Origin: an uncultured Hungatella sp.
GTDB lineage: Bacteria > Bacillota > Clostridia > Lachnospirales > Lachnospiraceae
Assembly (NCBI GenBank): GCA_910585645.1
Contig: CAJUFP010000064.1
Coordinates: 1-28,321, forward strand
Direction of reading: 5' to 3'
Length of the DNA: 28,321 nt
The number at the start of each line of letters is the position of its first letter. The first letter of the stretch is position 1. Positions 1 through 6,878 of this stretch are shown here, piece by piece. Made by a program: the position numbers and the translations under genes. The notes under the pieces were generated by a model. That model saw nothing but the letters and a program-made list of their open reading frames with translations, had not been told where the DNA came from and searched no databases.

Positions 1-23
1 CGGACGGGATTTCCACCCGTTAA

Positions 24-1235
24 ATGCCATGCCCTTTGCTGGGCGCACTAACAGTACAACCGGATTTGCCTAAACAGGCAAAGCCAGCCGTTATCTTTTA
101 TGGCGACAGCAAGGAAAATAATGACATACCAGCACAATCACCCCCCAACTCAATAGGTGATACAAAGTCCTCAATAACCTCTGTACAAAAGCCTGATGCC
201 ACTGAAAGCCTTATAAAAGGGCGAAACAATGTGGTTTCATCAACGCAAGGAGAAAAGGGCGTATATAAGCCTATCCCGGCCAATCCAGATAAATTTATCG
301 CCGTAGACAAGGAGGAAAAGAAAGACTATCCTATAGCAGTCAGTATATATCAGGATATTCTAATTAGATTTAATATCAGAATTTTTCAGAATACTTTTTA
401 TATATTTATTCAGGCAACGAAAGTATATACCGAATATTCTGATGATAATTTCGACAGAGAAATTATCAATGCCAATTATAAGGATATTATTAACTGTAAA
501 GAAAGAGCATCAACTGTATATGATGAAATAAAAAAACTACTTAGAAAGGAATATGATATATACATAAAAGAAGAAACCGATATTTCACTACACTATTGGG
601 TATTTCAAAATGGTCTGTTTGATTTACAGACCAGACAGCTTATCCAAAATGATGGCAGTTTTTTTGTACGCCGTGTTTTGCAGTGTAATTACAATGAATT
701 AGCTATCTGCCCCGATTTTGATGATTATATAGATTCCATTTCAGGAGGTGACGTATCCTTATGTACTCTTATTTGGGAAGCAATAGGATATTTGCTGTCT
801 AATGACACAAATGCTAAAGTTTTCTTTCTGTTTTACGGTGTAAAAGATTCTGGCAAAAGTTTACTTGGCAGTGTAATAGAAGATTTAATCGGGAAACAAT
901 GGGTTTCCAATATAAGCCCTTCCGATTTAGGCAGACGTTTTGGAACCGCACCACTAAAGGATAAAACGCTGAACTCATGTTTGGATTTACCAGATGAACC
1001 CATTTCATCAGAAGCAGTCAGGATTATTAAGGCTATTACAGGGCAGGATAATATAGGCATTGAGGAAAAGTTTAAACAAGATGTCTTTGAAAGATTAACA
1101 GTTAAATTTTTATTTGCTTCAAATCATATGATTAAATCCAATGATACTGCCTTTACTGACAGAATGATTATTATTCCATTTCAATATGCGATTCCAAAAG
1201 ACCGGCAAATTTTCGGCTTTAAAAAAAGCTGTTGA
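24..1235 (+). CDS. P4/D5-type primase-helicase, N-terminal and ATPase part (frameshifted)
   Basis: This 403-residue reading frame is the helicase part of a phage/plasmid P4-family primase. Such proteins unwind and prime DNA for replication of the element. A D5_N-like region lies at about 130-260, with the phrase WVFQNGLFDL at 192-201. Walker A, GVKDSGKS, is at 272-279. An acidic stretch around 316-328 (LDLPDE) fits Walker B. FASN at 364-367 fits SF3 motif C, followed by an arginine (380) in TDR. The frame ends in a TGA right after an A7 tract (1221-1227), and the rest of the protein continues in the -1 frame, so this is one gene split by a frameshift. The N terminus is doubtful: codons 3-20 are open in the same frame, a TAA at 21-23 directly precedes the ATG, and no ribosome binding site is visible. 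A primase domain would be expected further upstream, outside the window. Confidence 0.75.
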   Translation: MPCPLLGALTVQPDLPKQAKPAVIFYGDSKENNDIPAQSPPNSIGDTKSSITSVQKPDATESLIKGRNNVVSSTQGEKGVYKPIPANPDKFIAVDKEEKKDYPIAVSIYQDILIRFNIRIFQNTFYIFIQATKVYTEYSDDNFDREIINANYKDIINCKERASTVYDEIKKLLRKEYDIYIKEETDISLHYWVFQNGLFDLQTRQLIQNDGSFFVRRVLQCNYNELAICPDFDDYIDSISGGDVSLCTLIWEAIGYLLSNDTNAKVFFLFYGVKDSGKSLLGSVIEDLIGKQWVSNISPSDLGRRFGTAPLKDKTLNSCLDLPDEPISSEAVRIIKAITGQDNIGIEEKFKQDVFERLTVKFLFASNHMIKSNDTAFTDRMIIIPFQYAIPKDRQIFGFKKSC

Positions 1236-1633
1236 AGGAACGGGATGGGATAGTCCTTAAAGCTATGTATCATTATGGTAAATTAGTGGCTAAGAATTAT
1301 ACCTTTACAAAGTGCAGTATTACCGATTCATATTGCGAAAATATTGATGATAATAAGGTTATAGCCATTTTTGCAGAAGAATGCTGTATGTTTACGGATT
1401 CAGATTCAGACAAAACAAGTTCAGCTGATTTGTTTTCTGCTTATTGTGAATATTGCCATCTGCAAAGGGTATTACCATTAAATCAAAACAATTTTTCGGA
1501 AAAATTCGGCTCGATATTTTCAGAAAAAGTAATAAAAGGAAAAATCAGAGTCGGTATTAAATCCGTAAATGGATTTAAAAGGGTGAAATTAAAAGGAATT
1601 TCATATAATAGCGCCCTAAAGGGAATACATTGA
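1232..1633 (+). pseudogene. Detached C-terminal part of the primase-helicase
   Basis: About 133 residues continue the D5-type helicase in the next frame. Restoring one A in the A7 run at 1221-1227 joins ...FGFKK to KLLKERDGIVLKAMYHYGK without a gap. That junction lies just after the conserved TDRMIIIPF region, where these helicases normally run on. The second half (SSADLFSAYCEYC and after) resembles the winged-helix D5 C-terminal domain, which is an inference from position and pattern. The only in-frame start is a TTG with no ribosome binding site, so independent translation is unlikely. Either the gene is inactivated or the A-tract gives ribosomal or transcriptional slippage. The gene ends 17 bp before the excisionase ATG. 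Confidence 0.7.
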
Positions 1634-1650
1634 TTTGGAGGGGTGTATTT

Positions 1651-1854
1651 ATGGAAAACAGAACAATACCGCTAAATCAAAAAAGGCTACTAAGCATATC
1701 CGAATTTCAAAAGTATGCAAGTGTAGGAAGGAATAACGCTTTTAAACTCATTAGGGCGTCTGGTTGCGAAATCAGGTGGGGAAGGCGTGTATATGCCGAT
1801 AGAATCGCATTTGATAAGTGGTGTGATTTACAAGTAAGTAGTAATTGCAAATAA
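1651..1854 (+). CDS. Excisionase-like small DNA-binding protein
   Basis: A 67-residue protein. The phrase LSISEFQKYASVGRNNAFKL matches the helix-turn-helix opening of Tn916-type excisionases and MerR-like small DNA-binding proteins, and WGRRVYADRIAFDKW is the usual wing and third helix. Excisionases bind near the att sites and bias the integrase toward excision. The ATG at 1651 is chosen because a good ribosome binding site (GGAGGGG) lies about 8 bases upstream; the longer TTG start at 1630 would run through that site. The gene sits directly before the integrase, the standard xis-int order. A palindrome separates the two. Function is inferred from size, fold pattern and place. Confidence 0.8.
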   Translation: MENRTIPLNQKRLLSISEFQKYASVGRNNAFKLIRASGCEIRWGRRVYADRIAFDKWCDLQVSSNCK

Positions 1855-1868
1855 AAACAATTTAATCC

Positions 1869-1901
1869 GGGAGAAGGCATAATGCCTTCTCCCCACTTTT
1901 T
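1869..1901 (+). terminator. Hairpin with T-run between xis and int
   Basis: GGGAGAAGGC (1869-1878) and GCCTTCTCCC (1884-1893) form a perfect 10-bp stem with a 5-base loop. CACTTTTTA follows. It could end xis transcription or attenuate transcription into int. The spurious ATG at 1882 lies inside this hairpin, which argues for the integrase start at 1921. Confidence 0.55.
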
Positions 1902-1920
1902 ACATAGGAGGTATATTATT

Positions 1921-3084
1921 ATGGCAGAAGTAAAACAAAAGAAATTACCTAAAGGTGTAACTTTAAGAGCTGACGGACTCTATATGGGAAGATTTTCCTA
2001 TTACGGAGAACGCCATACTTTATATGACAAGGATTTAAAGGTATTAGTGAAAAAAATGGATGATTTGCGGTATGAATTAGAGCATGGTCTTTATGCAAAA
2101 GAATCTGTGATTACGGTCAATGACTGGTTTCATACATGGATTAAGGAGTATAAGAAACCTACGGTGAAGCAGGGAACCGTAGGCGTATATGAGGATACCT
2201 TTGATTCCTATATTAAGGAACCTTTTGGAAAGAAAAAGCTAAAAGATTTACGTCCGGAACAAATCCAAAACCTGTATAATACGCTATACTCACAAGGATT
2301 TTCAAGAAATACCATTGAATTAGTGTCTGTTGTCCTAAGCGGTATGTATAAGCAGGCATACAAAAATCAGAAAATCCGCATGAATCCTGTCCCCCTTGCA
2401 ACTCTCCCTAAGATGTCAGAGAGACAGGAACGCCGTGTTTTGTCAAAAGAAGAACAGGAAATCTTTATACAGGCATCAAAGAACCATAAATATTATTATA
2501 CTTTTGAATTGGCATTGTCTACGGGGATGCGTAGCGGTGAAATCCGGGGATTAGAATGGAAGGATATAGATTTCCAAAATAAGATAATCCATGTCCGGGG
2601 AACTCTGGTACAGAATAAATATGGATTTTATAAGGATTCTCCCAAAACACAAAGCAGTTACCGGGATATTCCTATGTTGGATAATGTATACACACTTCTC
2701 AAAGAACGCAAGAAAGAACAGGCAGAACATAAAATACTGTTTGCAAGCGAATGGAAGCCCCATGAAGGCTTAGAAAATCTGGTAGTGACTACAAATACCG
2801 GACGGCCTTTAGGAAAGGCTTATCTAAACAATGCCATTGACACAATCACCAGAAAAATACAAAAAACAAACCCACAATTTAAGGAGTTTTCGATTCACTC
2901 CATGCGCCATACATTTGCTACACGGTGTATTGAAAACGGTATGGAGCCACAAGTCCTGAAAGCCATATTAGGGCATAGCAAGCTGTCAATGACTATGGAT
3001 TTATATGCACACGTACTGCCGGATACAAAATCCATGGAAATCCAGAAGATAGCAGGACTATTCCAAAACCAGCGTGTATCATGA
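1921..3084 (+). CDS. int: Tn916-type tyrosine integrase
   Basis: A 387-residue site-specific recombinase that would catalyse integration and excision of the element through a covalent 3'-phosphotyrosine. The N-terminal region (about 9-55, with GVTLRADGLYMGRFSYYGERH) fits the arm-binding AP2-like domain of Tn916-family integrases. A core-binding domain lies at about 62-165 and the catalytic domain at about 172-375. Catalytic residues are visible: R204 in TGMRSGE, K242 in SPKT, H326 and R329 in HSMRHTFAT, H352 in LGHS and Y362 in MDLYAHV. The domain looks full length and undamaged. The ATG at 1921 has GGAGG about 10 bases upstream; an earlier ATG at 1882 lies within a hairpin and is less likely. 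The gene is the last one of the element, next to chromosomal sequence. Confidence 0.93.
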   Translation: MAEVKQKKLPKGVTLRADGLYMGRFSYYGERHTLYDKDLKVLVKKMDDLRYELEHGLYAKESVITVNDWFHTWIKEYKKPTVKQGTVGVYEDTFDSYIKEPFGKKKLKDLRPEQIQNLYNTLYSQGFSRNTIELVSVVLSGMYKQAYKNQKIRMNPVPLATLPKMSERQERRVLSKEEQEIFIQASKNHKYYYTFELALSTGMRSGEIRGLEWKDIDFQNKIIHVRGTLVQNKYGFYKDSPKTQSSYRDIPMLDNVYTLLKERKKEQAEHKILFASEWKPHEGLENLVVTTNTGRPLGKAYLNNAIDTITRKIQKTNPQFKEFSIHSMRHTFATRCIENGMEPQVLKAILGHSKLSMTMDLYAHVLPDTKSMEIQKIAGLFQNQRVS

Positions 3085-3121
3085 TTCAAAAGGGTAATTT
3101 GATACTGTTTTCAGGCGAAAA

Positions 3122-3139
3122 TGGTGTAAAAGTGGTGTA
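3122..3139 (+). repeat. Direct TGGTGTA repeats, possible integrase arm sites
   Basis: TGGTGTA occurs twice, at 3122-3128 and 3133-3139, 11 bases apart and about 40 bp after the integrase stop. Tn916-type integrases bind short direct repeats near the element ends through their N-terminal domain, so these may be arm-type sites. The match to a binding site is inferred from place only. Confidence 0.35.
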
Positions 3140-3201
3140 GTACATGATTTTTAGCACACCTGCCCCAAATGACCAATGCCAAAAACCCCTGATTTTACGG
3201 C

Positions 3202-3242
3202 AAAAAAATCGGTTCCGGCACGCCTTTGCACCGAAACCGATT
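3202..3242 (-). terminator. Strong minus-strand intrinsic terminator
   Basis: On the minus strand a 12-bp stem (one G-U pair) from AATCGGTTTCGG is followed directly by seven T. The arms are at 3231-3242 and 3207-3218, and the T-run is at 3202-3208. It stops transcripts entering from the right. No minus-strand gene of ordinary size lies upstream, which is why a small transcript is considered below. Confidence 0.75.
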
Positions 3243-3375
3243 AAAAAGGGGAGGATAAGTATTAATTTTCTCTTTCGTACTACTCTCATTATGTCCCTCC
3301 CAGGGAAATCTATACACATTTTTCAAAATTTTTTCGAAATCCTCTAAAAAACTCCAAAACGATTGCCATTCCCCT
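3204..3375 (-). ncRNA. Possible small RNA or remnant leader upstream of pfk
   Basis: A minus-strand TATAAT (3382-3387) faces a strong terminator about 170 bases away. Between them, GGAGGGG near the 5' end (3377-3371) can pair with CCTCCCC (3254-3248) just before the terminator. A GGGAGGGACATA-ATG start (ATG at 3289-3287) opens a frame that runs through the terminator, so it could instead be the start of a gene cut by the element. The -35 box is poor. I do not recognise an RNA family here; it is a candidate only. Confidence 0.25.
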
Positions 3376-3391
3376 CCAACTATTATACAAT
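3363..3391 (+). promoter_or_regulatory. Promoter of the phosphofructokinase gene
   Basis: TTGCCA (3363-3368), a 17-base spacer and TACAAT (3386-3391) fit a sigma-A-type promoter about 40 bases before the pfk ATG. A minus-strand TATAAT overlaps the -10 region (3382-3387). An earlier in-frame ATG candidate at 3363 would start within the promoter, so it is rejected as a start. Confidence 0.65.
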
Positions 3392-3428
3392 AGAAAACAG
3401 ATACATTCACAAAAAGGAGATTCCCACC

Positions 3429-4649
3429 ATGAAGAAAAATATCCTCGTTGGACAATCCGGCGGCCCTACCGCTGTCATCAACGCCAGCCTCTACGGCGTT
3501 GTCACCGAAGGAATGGAACACCTAGACGACATTGAGCACGTATACGGGATGGTCAATGGCATCGAAGGATTTCTCAAAGACAATTACCTGGATCTTTCCC
3601 ACAGCCTGACCCAGAAAGAGCTGGAACTGATCAAGCTGACCCCGGCCGCCTACCTGGGTTCCTGCCGCTATAAACTTCCAAAAGACTTAACCTCCCCCTT
3701 CTATCCCACCCTCTTTCGGAAACTGGAAGCCCTGGACATCGGCTATTTCCTGTATATCGGCGGCAACGACTCCATGGACACGGTCAGCAAACTGTCCCGG
3801 TACGCCGCCCAGGTAGGATCCTCCATCCGCTTTTTGGGCATTCCAAAGACCATAGATAATGATCTGATGCTCACCGACCACACACCCGGCTACGGAAGCG
3901 CGGCCAAGTACGTGGCCTCTACTGTGCGGGAGATTTCCCTGGACGCCTCGGTGTACCAGCAGCAGGCTGTGACCATCATAGAACTTATGGGGCGGGGCGC
4001 CGGGTGGCTTACCGCTGCCAGCGTTCTGGCCAGAAAATATGAAAAGGACAACCCTCTCCTCATCTATCTGCCCGAGGCCCCCTTTGACTTCCAGAGCTTT
4101 ACGGGTTCCCTGACAGAGGCGCTCCGCCAAAGACCTGATGTCATTGTCTGCGTGTCCGAGGGGATCGCGGATGTCAGCGGGCGGCTTATCTGCGAGTACA
4201 ACGACGAGGCAAGGCTGGACAACTTCGGTCACAAGATGCTCGCCGGCTGCGGCAAGGTCCTGGAGAATTTTGTCCACAACCACTTTGGCATCAAGGCCCG
4301 CTCCGTGGAAGTCAATGTAAGCCAGCGGTGCTCCGGCATGGTCCTGTCCCAGACCGATGTGGAGGAAGCGGCCCTGGCCGGCGCCTTCGGCGTTCAGTCC
4401 ATCCTAAATGGAGCCACGGGAAAGATGGTGGCGTTCAGACGAGGGACAGGCCAGCCTTACTCCATGGAATGTAACCTGGTGGATGTAAACCAAGTCTGCA
4501 ACCGGGAAAAACCATTCCCCACAGACTGGATCACAGAACATGGCAGCAATATTTCCCCTGACTTTCTCCCTTACGTCCTCCCCCTCATCCAGGGAGAGCC
4601 AAAACGCCCCATGAGTCAGGGCCTTCCCGTGTACGCTTACCGCAGATAA
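3429..4649 (+). CDS. pfp: 6-phosphofructokinase, probably PPi-dependent
   Basis: A 406-residue phosphofructokinase that converts fructose 6-phosphate to fructose 1,6-bisphosphate in cytosolic glycolysis. GQSGGPTAVINAS at the N terminus is the phosphate-donor loop. GGNDSMDT is the motif that separates donor types: the Asp at the second variable place, instead of Gly as in ATP enzymes (GGDGS), points to pyrophosphate. PKTIDNDL holds the catalytic Asp and the Lys typical of PPi enzymes. MGRGAGWL and YLPEAPF are sugar-phosphate-binding segments. About 400 residues is longer than bacterial ATP-PFK (about 320) and usual for this PPi group. AAGGAG lies about 10 bases before the chosen ATG at 3429, and the gene has its own promoter. 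It is monocistronic and ends at a shared terminator. The donor is inferred from the motif, not proven. Confidence 0.9.
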   Translation: MKKNILVGQSGGPTAVINASLYGVVTEGMEHLDDIEHVYGMVNGIEGFLKDNYLDLSHSLTQKELELIKLTPAAYLGSCRYKLPKDLTSPFYPTLFRKLEALDIGYFLYIGGNDSMDTVSKLSRYAAQVGSSIRFLGIPKTIDNDLMLTDHTPGYGSAAKYVASTVREISLDASVYQQQAVTIIELMGRGAGWLTAASVLARKYEKDNPLLIYLPEAPFDFQSFTGSLTEALRQRPDVIVCVSEGIADVSGRLICEYNDEARLDNFGHKMLAGCGKVLENFVHNHFGIKARSVEVNVSQRCSGMVLSQTDVEEAALAGAFGVQSILNGATGKMVAFRRGTGQPYSMECNLVDVNQVCNREKPFPTDWITEHGSNISPDFLPYVLPLIQGEPKRPMSQGLPVYAYRR

Positions 4650-4690
4650 CCCGATAACCCGGACCTGCCTCTTGCGCCTCCTTTCATAAG

Positions 4691-4790
4691 AACAAAAAAG
4701 CCAGGCTCCCAGACTCTTTTTGGAACCCAAAACCGCACATGCCGCGGATTCGGACCCAAAGAGAGTCTAAAAGCCTGTCTTTTTCGTTTT
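4691..4790. terminator. Bidirectional terminator between pfk and the NUDIX gene
   Basis: AGGCT (4703-4707) and AGACTC (4711-4716) pair with GAGTCT (4763-4768) and AGCCT (4772-4776) around a GC-rich inner loop. A T-run follows on the plus strand (4780-4784) and another on the minus strand (A-run 4693-4699 in plus). It fits termination of both convergent genes. Confidence 0.6.
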
Positions 4791-4807
4791 TATCCGTGTA
4801 TCAAATG

Positions 4808-5260
4808 TCAGAAGTACTTTCTGGAGCCCCAGAGATTGTTCTTCTTCAGCTCCAGATACTCGTTGTACGCCTTCTCCAGGATCTGCTTCTCATTGGAAAA
4901 CTTCAGCAGATGGTAGGCCTCATAAAACTTGTAGTACCCGGAATCCATAAAATACTCCTCGCGCTGTGGTTTACTGTAGTAGCTGTCCGCCATCATCAGG
5001 TACCAGTGGACGTCTTTCTCCACCATATCCTGGGGTGTGTTAAAGGAATACTGACTCTTCCCAATATATTTGATAATGGAAGCCGAAACGCCAGTCTCTT
5101 CCTTTACCTCACGCAGAGCCGTCTCCTTATACTCCTCTCCCTCCTCCACAGTTCCCTTCGGCAAAACCCAACCCTCGTATTTGTTCTTATAATTCTTATA
5201 CAATACAAGAATCTTACCTCGAAAAATAACCACACCGCCACAGCTCGTTGCCTCTATCAT
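4808..5260 (-). CDS. NUDIX hydrolase
   Basis: A 150-residue protein with a perfect Nudix box, G-x5-E-x7-REVKEETGV, at residues 36-58. The box binds divalent metal and positions it to hydrolyse a nucleoside diphosphate linked to another group. The substrate cannot be told from the sequence. The N-terminal SCGGVVIF and YEGWVLPKG are the usual fold elements before the box. The C-terminal part (from about 100) is rich in Tyr, Glu and Lys and carries no second domain. GGAGGG lies before the ATG. The gene has its own promoter (5366-5394), just past the PBP stop, and may also receive read-through from the division cluster. Length is usual for a single-domain member. Confidence 0.88.
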   Translation of the reverse strand: MIEATSCGGVVIFRGKILVLYKNYKNKYEGWVLPKGTVEEGEEYKETALREVKEETGVSASIIKYIGKSQYSFNTPQDMVEKDVHWYLMMADSYYSKPQREEYFMDSGYYKFYEAYHLLKFSNEKQILEKAYNEYLELKKNNLWGSRKYF

Positions 5261-5365
5261 TGCAATCCCTCCTGGCTGGAGCGTTCCTCTGCCCCGTGGT
5301 GTGTCAGCAGAACGTCCCGGAACATAAAAGGTTTCCCGGAATCGCTCTCAACATAGACTGAGGTT

Positions 5366-5394
5366 AGTATACCGCATTTTACCGGGATATGCAA
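5366..5394 (-). promoter_or_regulatory. Promoter of the NUDIX gene
   Basis: On the minus strand TTGCAT (5394-5389), a 17-base spacer and TATACT (5371-5366) fit a sigma-A-type promoter. It starts 9 bases past the end of the PBP gene. Confidence 0.6.
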
Positions 5395-5402
5395 GCCATG
5401 AT

Positions 5403-6878
5403 TCAACTTCCGGCGCCGTCTGTCTGCCCCAGATAAAGATCAAACAGCTGTCTGGCCACAGGAGCCGCCGTCTGCCCTCCGGAACCGCCCTCCTCCACCA
5501 CCACAGTCACCGCGATCCTTGGATTTTCCACCGGAGCAAAGCCCGTAAACCAGGCATGGGTCTCCTTCCCCGTCTCAAACTCCGCGGATCCGGTCTTTCC
5601 TGCCGCGGTGTAAGCCTCTGTCCGCAACGCGGACCCGGTGCCGTCGGTCACAACCCAGGCCATCATGTCCTTTAAGATCCGGGCCTCTCCCCCATCCATC
5701 AGGCTCCCGTAAACCGTGGGCTCAAAGCTCTTTACCGGCTCCCCAAACCCATTCTCCACCCGCTGGATAAAATACGGGTTCATAAGAGTCCCTCCATTGG
5801 CAATGGCAGCCGTCACCATAAGGCAGTGCATAGGCGTCATCTGAGTCAGCCCCTGACCGATCGCGGTCTGCAAAACCTCCCAGTCAGGGGCATCTTCCCC
5901 CATGGAAAACCGGCTCTTAGAGTAGGCCAGGGAAAGAGGATGCTCCCCGTTAAACAACAGCTGCCCCGCGGTGTCCGCCATTCCCTTCTTATCAAGCTCC
6001 AGGCCCAGACTGGCAAATGCCCCGTTGCAGGAGTTGCCAAAAGCCTCCTTAAGAGTCTGGCTTCCATGGACCGTCCCGTGATAACACCGCAGGGTGTAAT
6101 CCCCATAGGTGATCTTCCCCTGACAGTCAAACCGGTACTGGTCATAATCTTCAGGGTGTTCCCTTAAATACTCCAACAAGGTGATGATCTTAAAAGTAGA
6201 GCCCGGCGGATAAAGTCCCTGAGTCGCCCGGTTCACCAGCCGGGCCTGCCCTTCCTCCGACACGATCGAATCCCATATATCCGCAATCCCATTAGGGTCA
6301 AAATCCGGTTTCGACACCATGGCAAGAACCCGCCCCGTAGCCGGCTCCATAGCCACCACCGCTCCCTTTTTGTCCCCCAGAGCGGCGCTTGCCGCCTGCT
6401 GCAGCCTGACATCCAGCGTGGTCACCACCTGGTCTCCCGGATTCTTCCGCCCGGTCAGGGCCTCCCCGATCTGGCTGACGGGATTGGTGTGGGAGGTAAG
6501 CAGATAAAAATTCCCCAAAGCCTCAAGCCCGGTCTTCCCTCTGGCCGAATATCCCACCACATGGGAGAACAGCGGGCCAAAAGGATAGCGGCGGACCTCG
6601 CTCCCGTCCTCCGCCTTCTCTGTCACCGCCAGAACCGTGCCGTCGCTGCTTAAAATTTTCCCTCTCTCAACGGTTTTCGAAAAATTGTCCAGCCTGGCAT
6701 TGTAGGGATTATTGATCACATCCTCCCTGGAAACCGCCAGAAAATGCCCCACATACCCCATAAGGCCCAAAAAAAGCGCCACGATCAGGTACACCAGCCC
6801 CAGTATGCTCCTGTCCGCCTTCTGCCTTGGAGTCTTTTCCCGCTTTTTCCTTTTCCCCCTCTTAATATCCGGCCTCAT
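5403..6878 (-). CDS. Class B penicillin-binding protein (PbpA/FtsI-type transpeptidase)
   Basis: A 491-residue D,D-transpeptidase that cross-links peptidoglycan on the outer face of the membrane. A basic N-terminal tail is followed by one membrane anchor (about 24-46). The dimerisation segment includes ERGKILSSDG at 71-80. The transpeptidase motifs are all present: S227-T-F-K230 with the acylating Ser, S283-C-N285 and K428-T-G430. The protein lacks PASTA domains and is shorter than FtsI, so it resembles the PbpA type that pairs with a SEDS polymerase. It overlaps the end of the upstream SEDS gene by 17 bp, which suggests translational coupling and a SEDS-bPBP pair. Whether the pair serves division, elongation or sporulation cannot be decided here, although zapA in the same cluster favours division. 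Confidence 0.9.
   Translation of the reverse strand: MRPDIKRGKRKKREKTPRQKADRSILGLVYLIVALFLGLMGYVGHFLAVSREDVINNPYNARLDNFSKTVERGKILSSDGTVLAVTEKAEDGSEVRRYPFGPLFSHVVGYSARGKTGLEALGNFYLLTSHTNPVSQIGEALTGRKNPGDQVVTTLDVRLQQAASAALGDKKGAVVAMEPATGRVLAMVSKPDFDPNGIADIWDSIVSEEGQARLVNRATQGLYPPGSTFKIITLLEYLREHPEDYDQYRFDCQGKITYGDYTLRCYHGTVHGSQTLKEAFGNSCNGAFASLGLELDKKGMADTAGQLLFNGEHPLSLAYSKSRFSMGEDAPDWEVLQTAIGQGLTQMTPMHCLMVTAAIANGGTLMNPYFIQRVENGFGEPVKSFEPTVYGSLMDGGEARILKDMMAWVVTDGTGSALRTEAYTAAGKTGSAEFETGKETHAWFTGFAPVENPRIAVTVVVEEGGSGGQTAAPVARQLFDLYLGQTDGAGS

Larger units (their letters stand above)
1..3145 (+). mobile_element. Right end of an integrated element (helicase - xis - int module)
   Basis: Three plus-strand genes in the order replication helicase, small excisionase-like DNA-binding protein and tyrosine integrase form the standard end module of an integrative element. 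The stretch is visibly AT-rich, with many AAA/ATA/TAT codons, whereas everything after about 3400 is GC-rich. The integrase sits at the chromosomal edge, as is usual. The left end lies outside the window. The exact right boundary is not visible because the other att site is missing; I place it loosely just after the TGGTGTA repeats near 3140. The helicase is frameshifted, so the element may be decaying. Confidence 0.75.

Noticed and set aside
4739..5356. 205-aa plus-strand reading frame over the NUDIX gene
   Set aside because: Leu/Ser-rich shadow; the minus strand has a perfect Nudix box, a ribosome binding site and a promoter.
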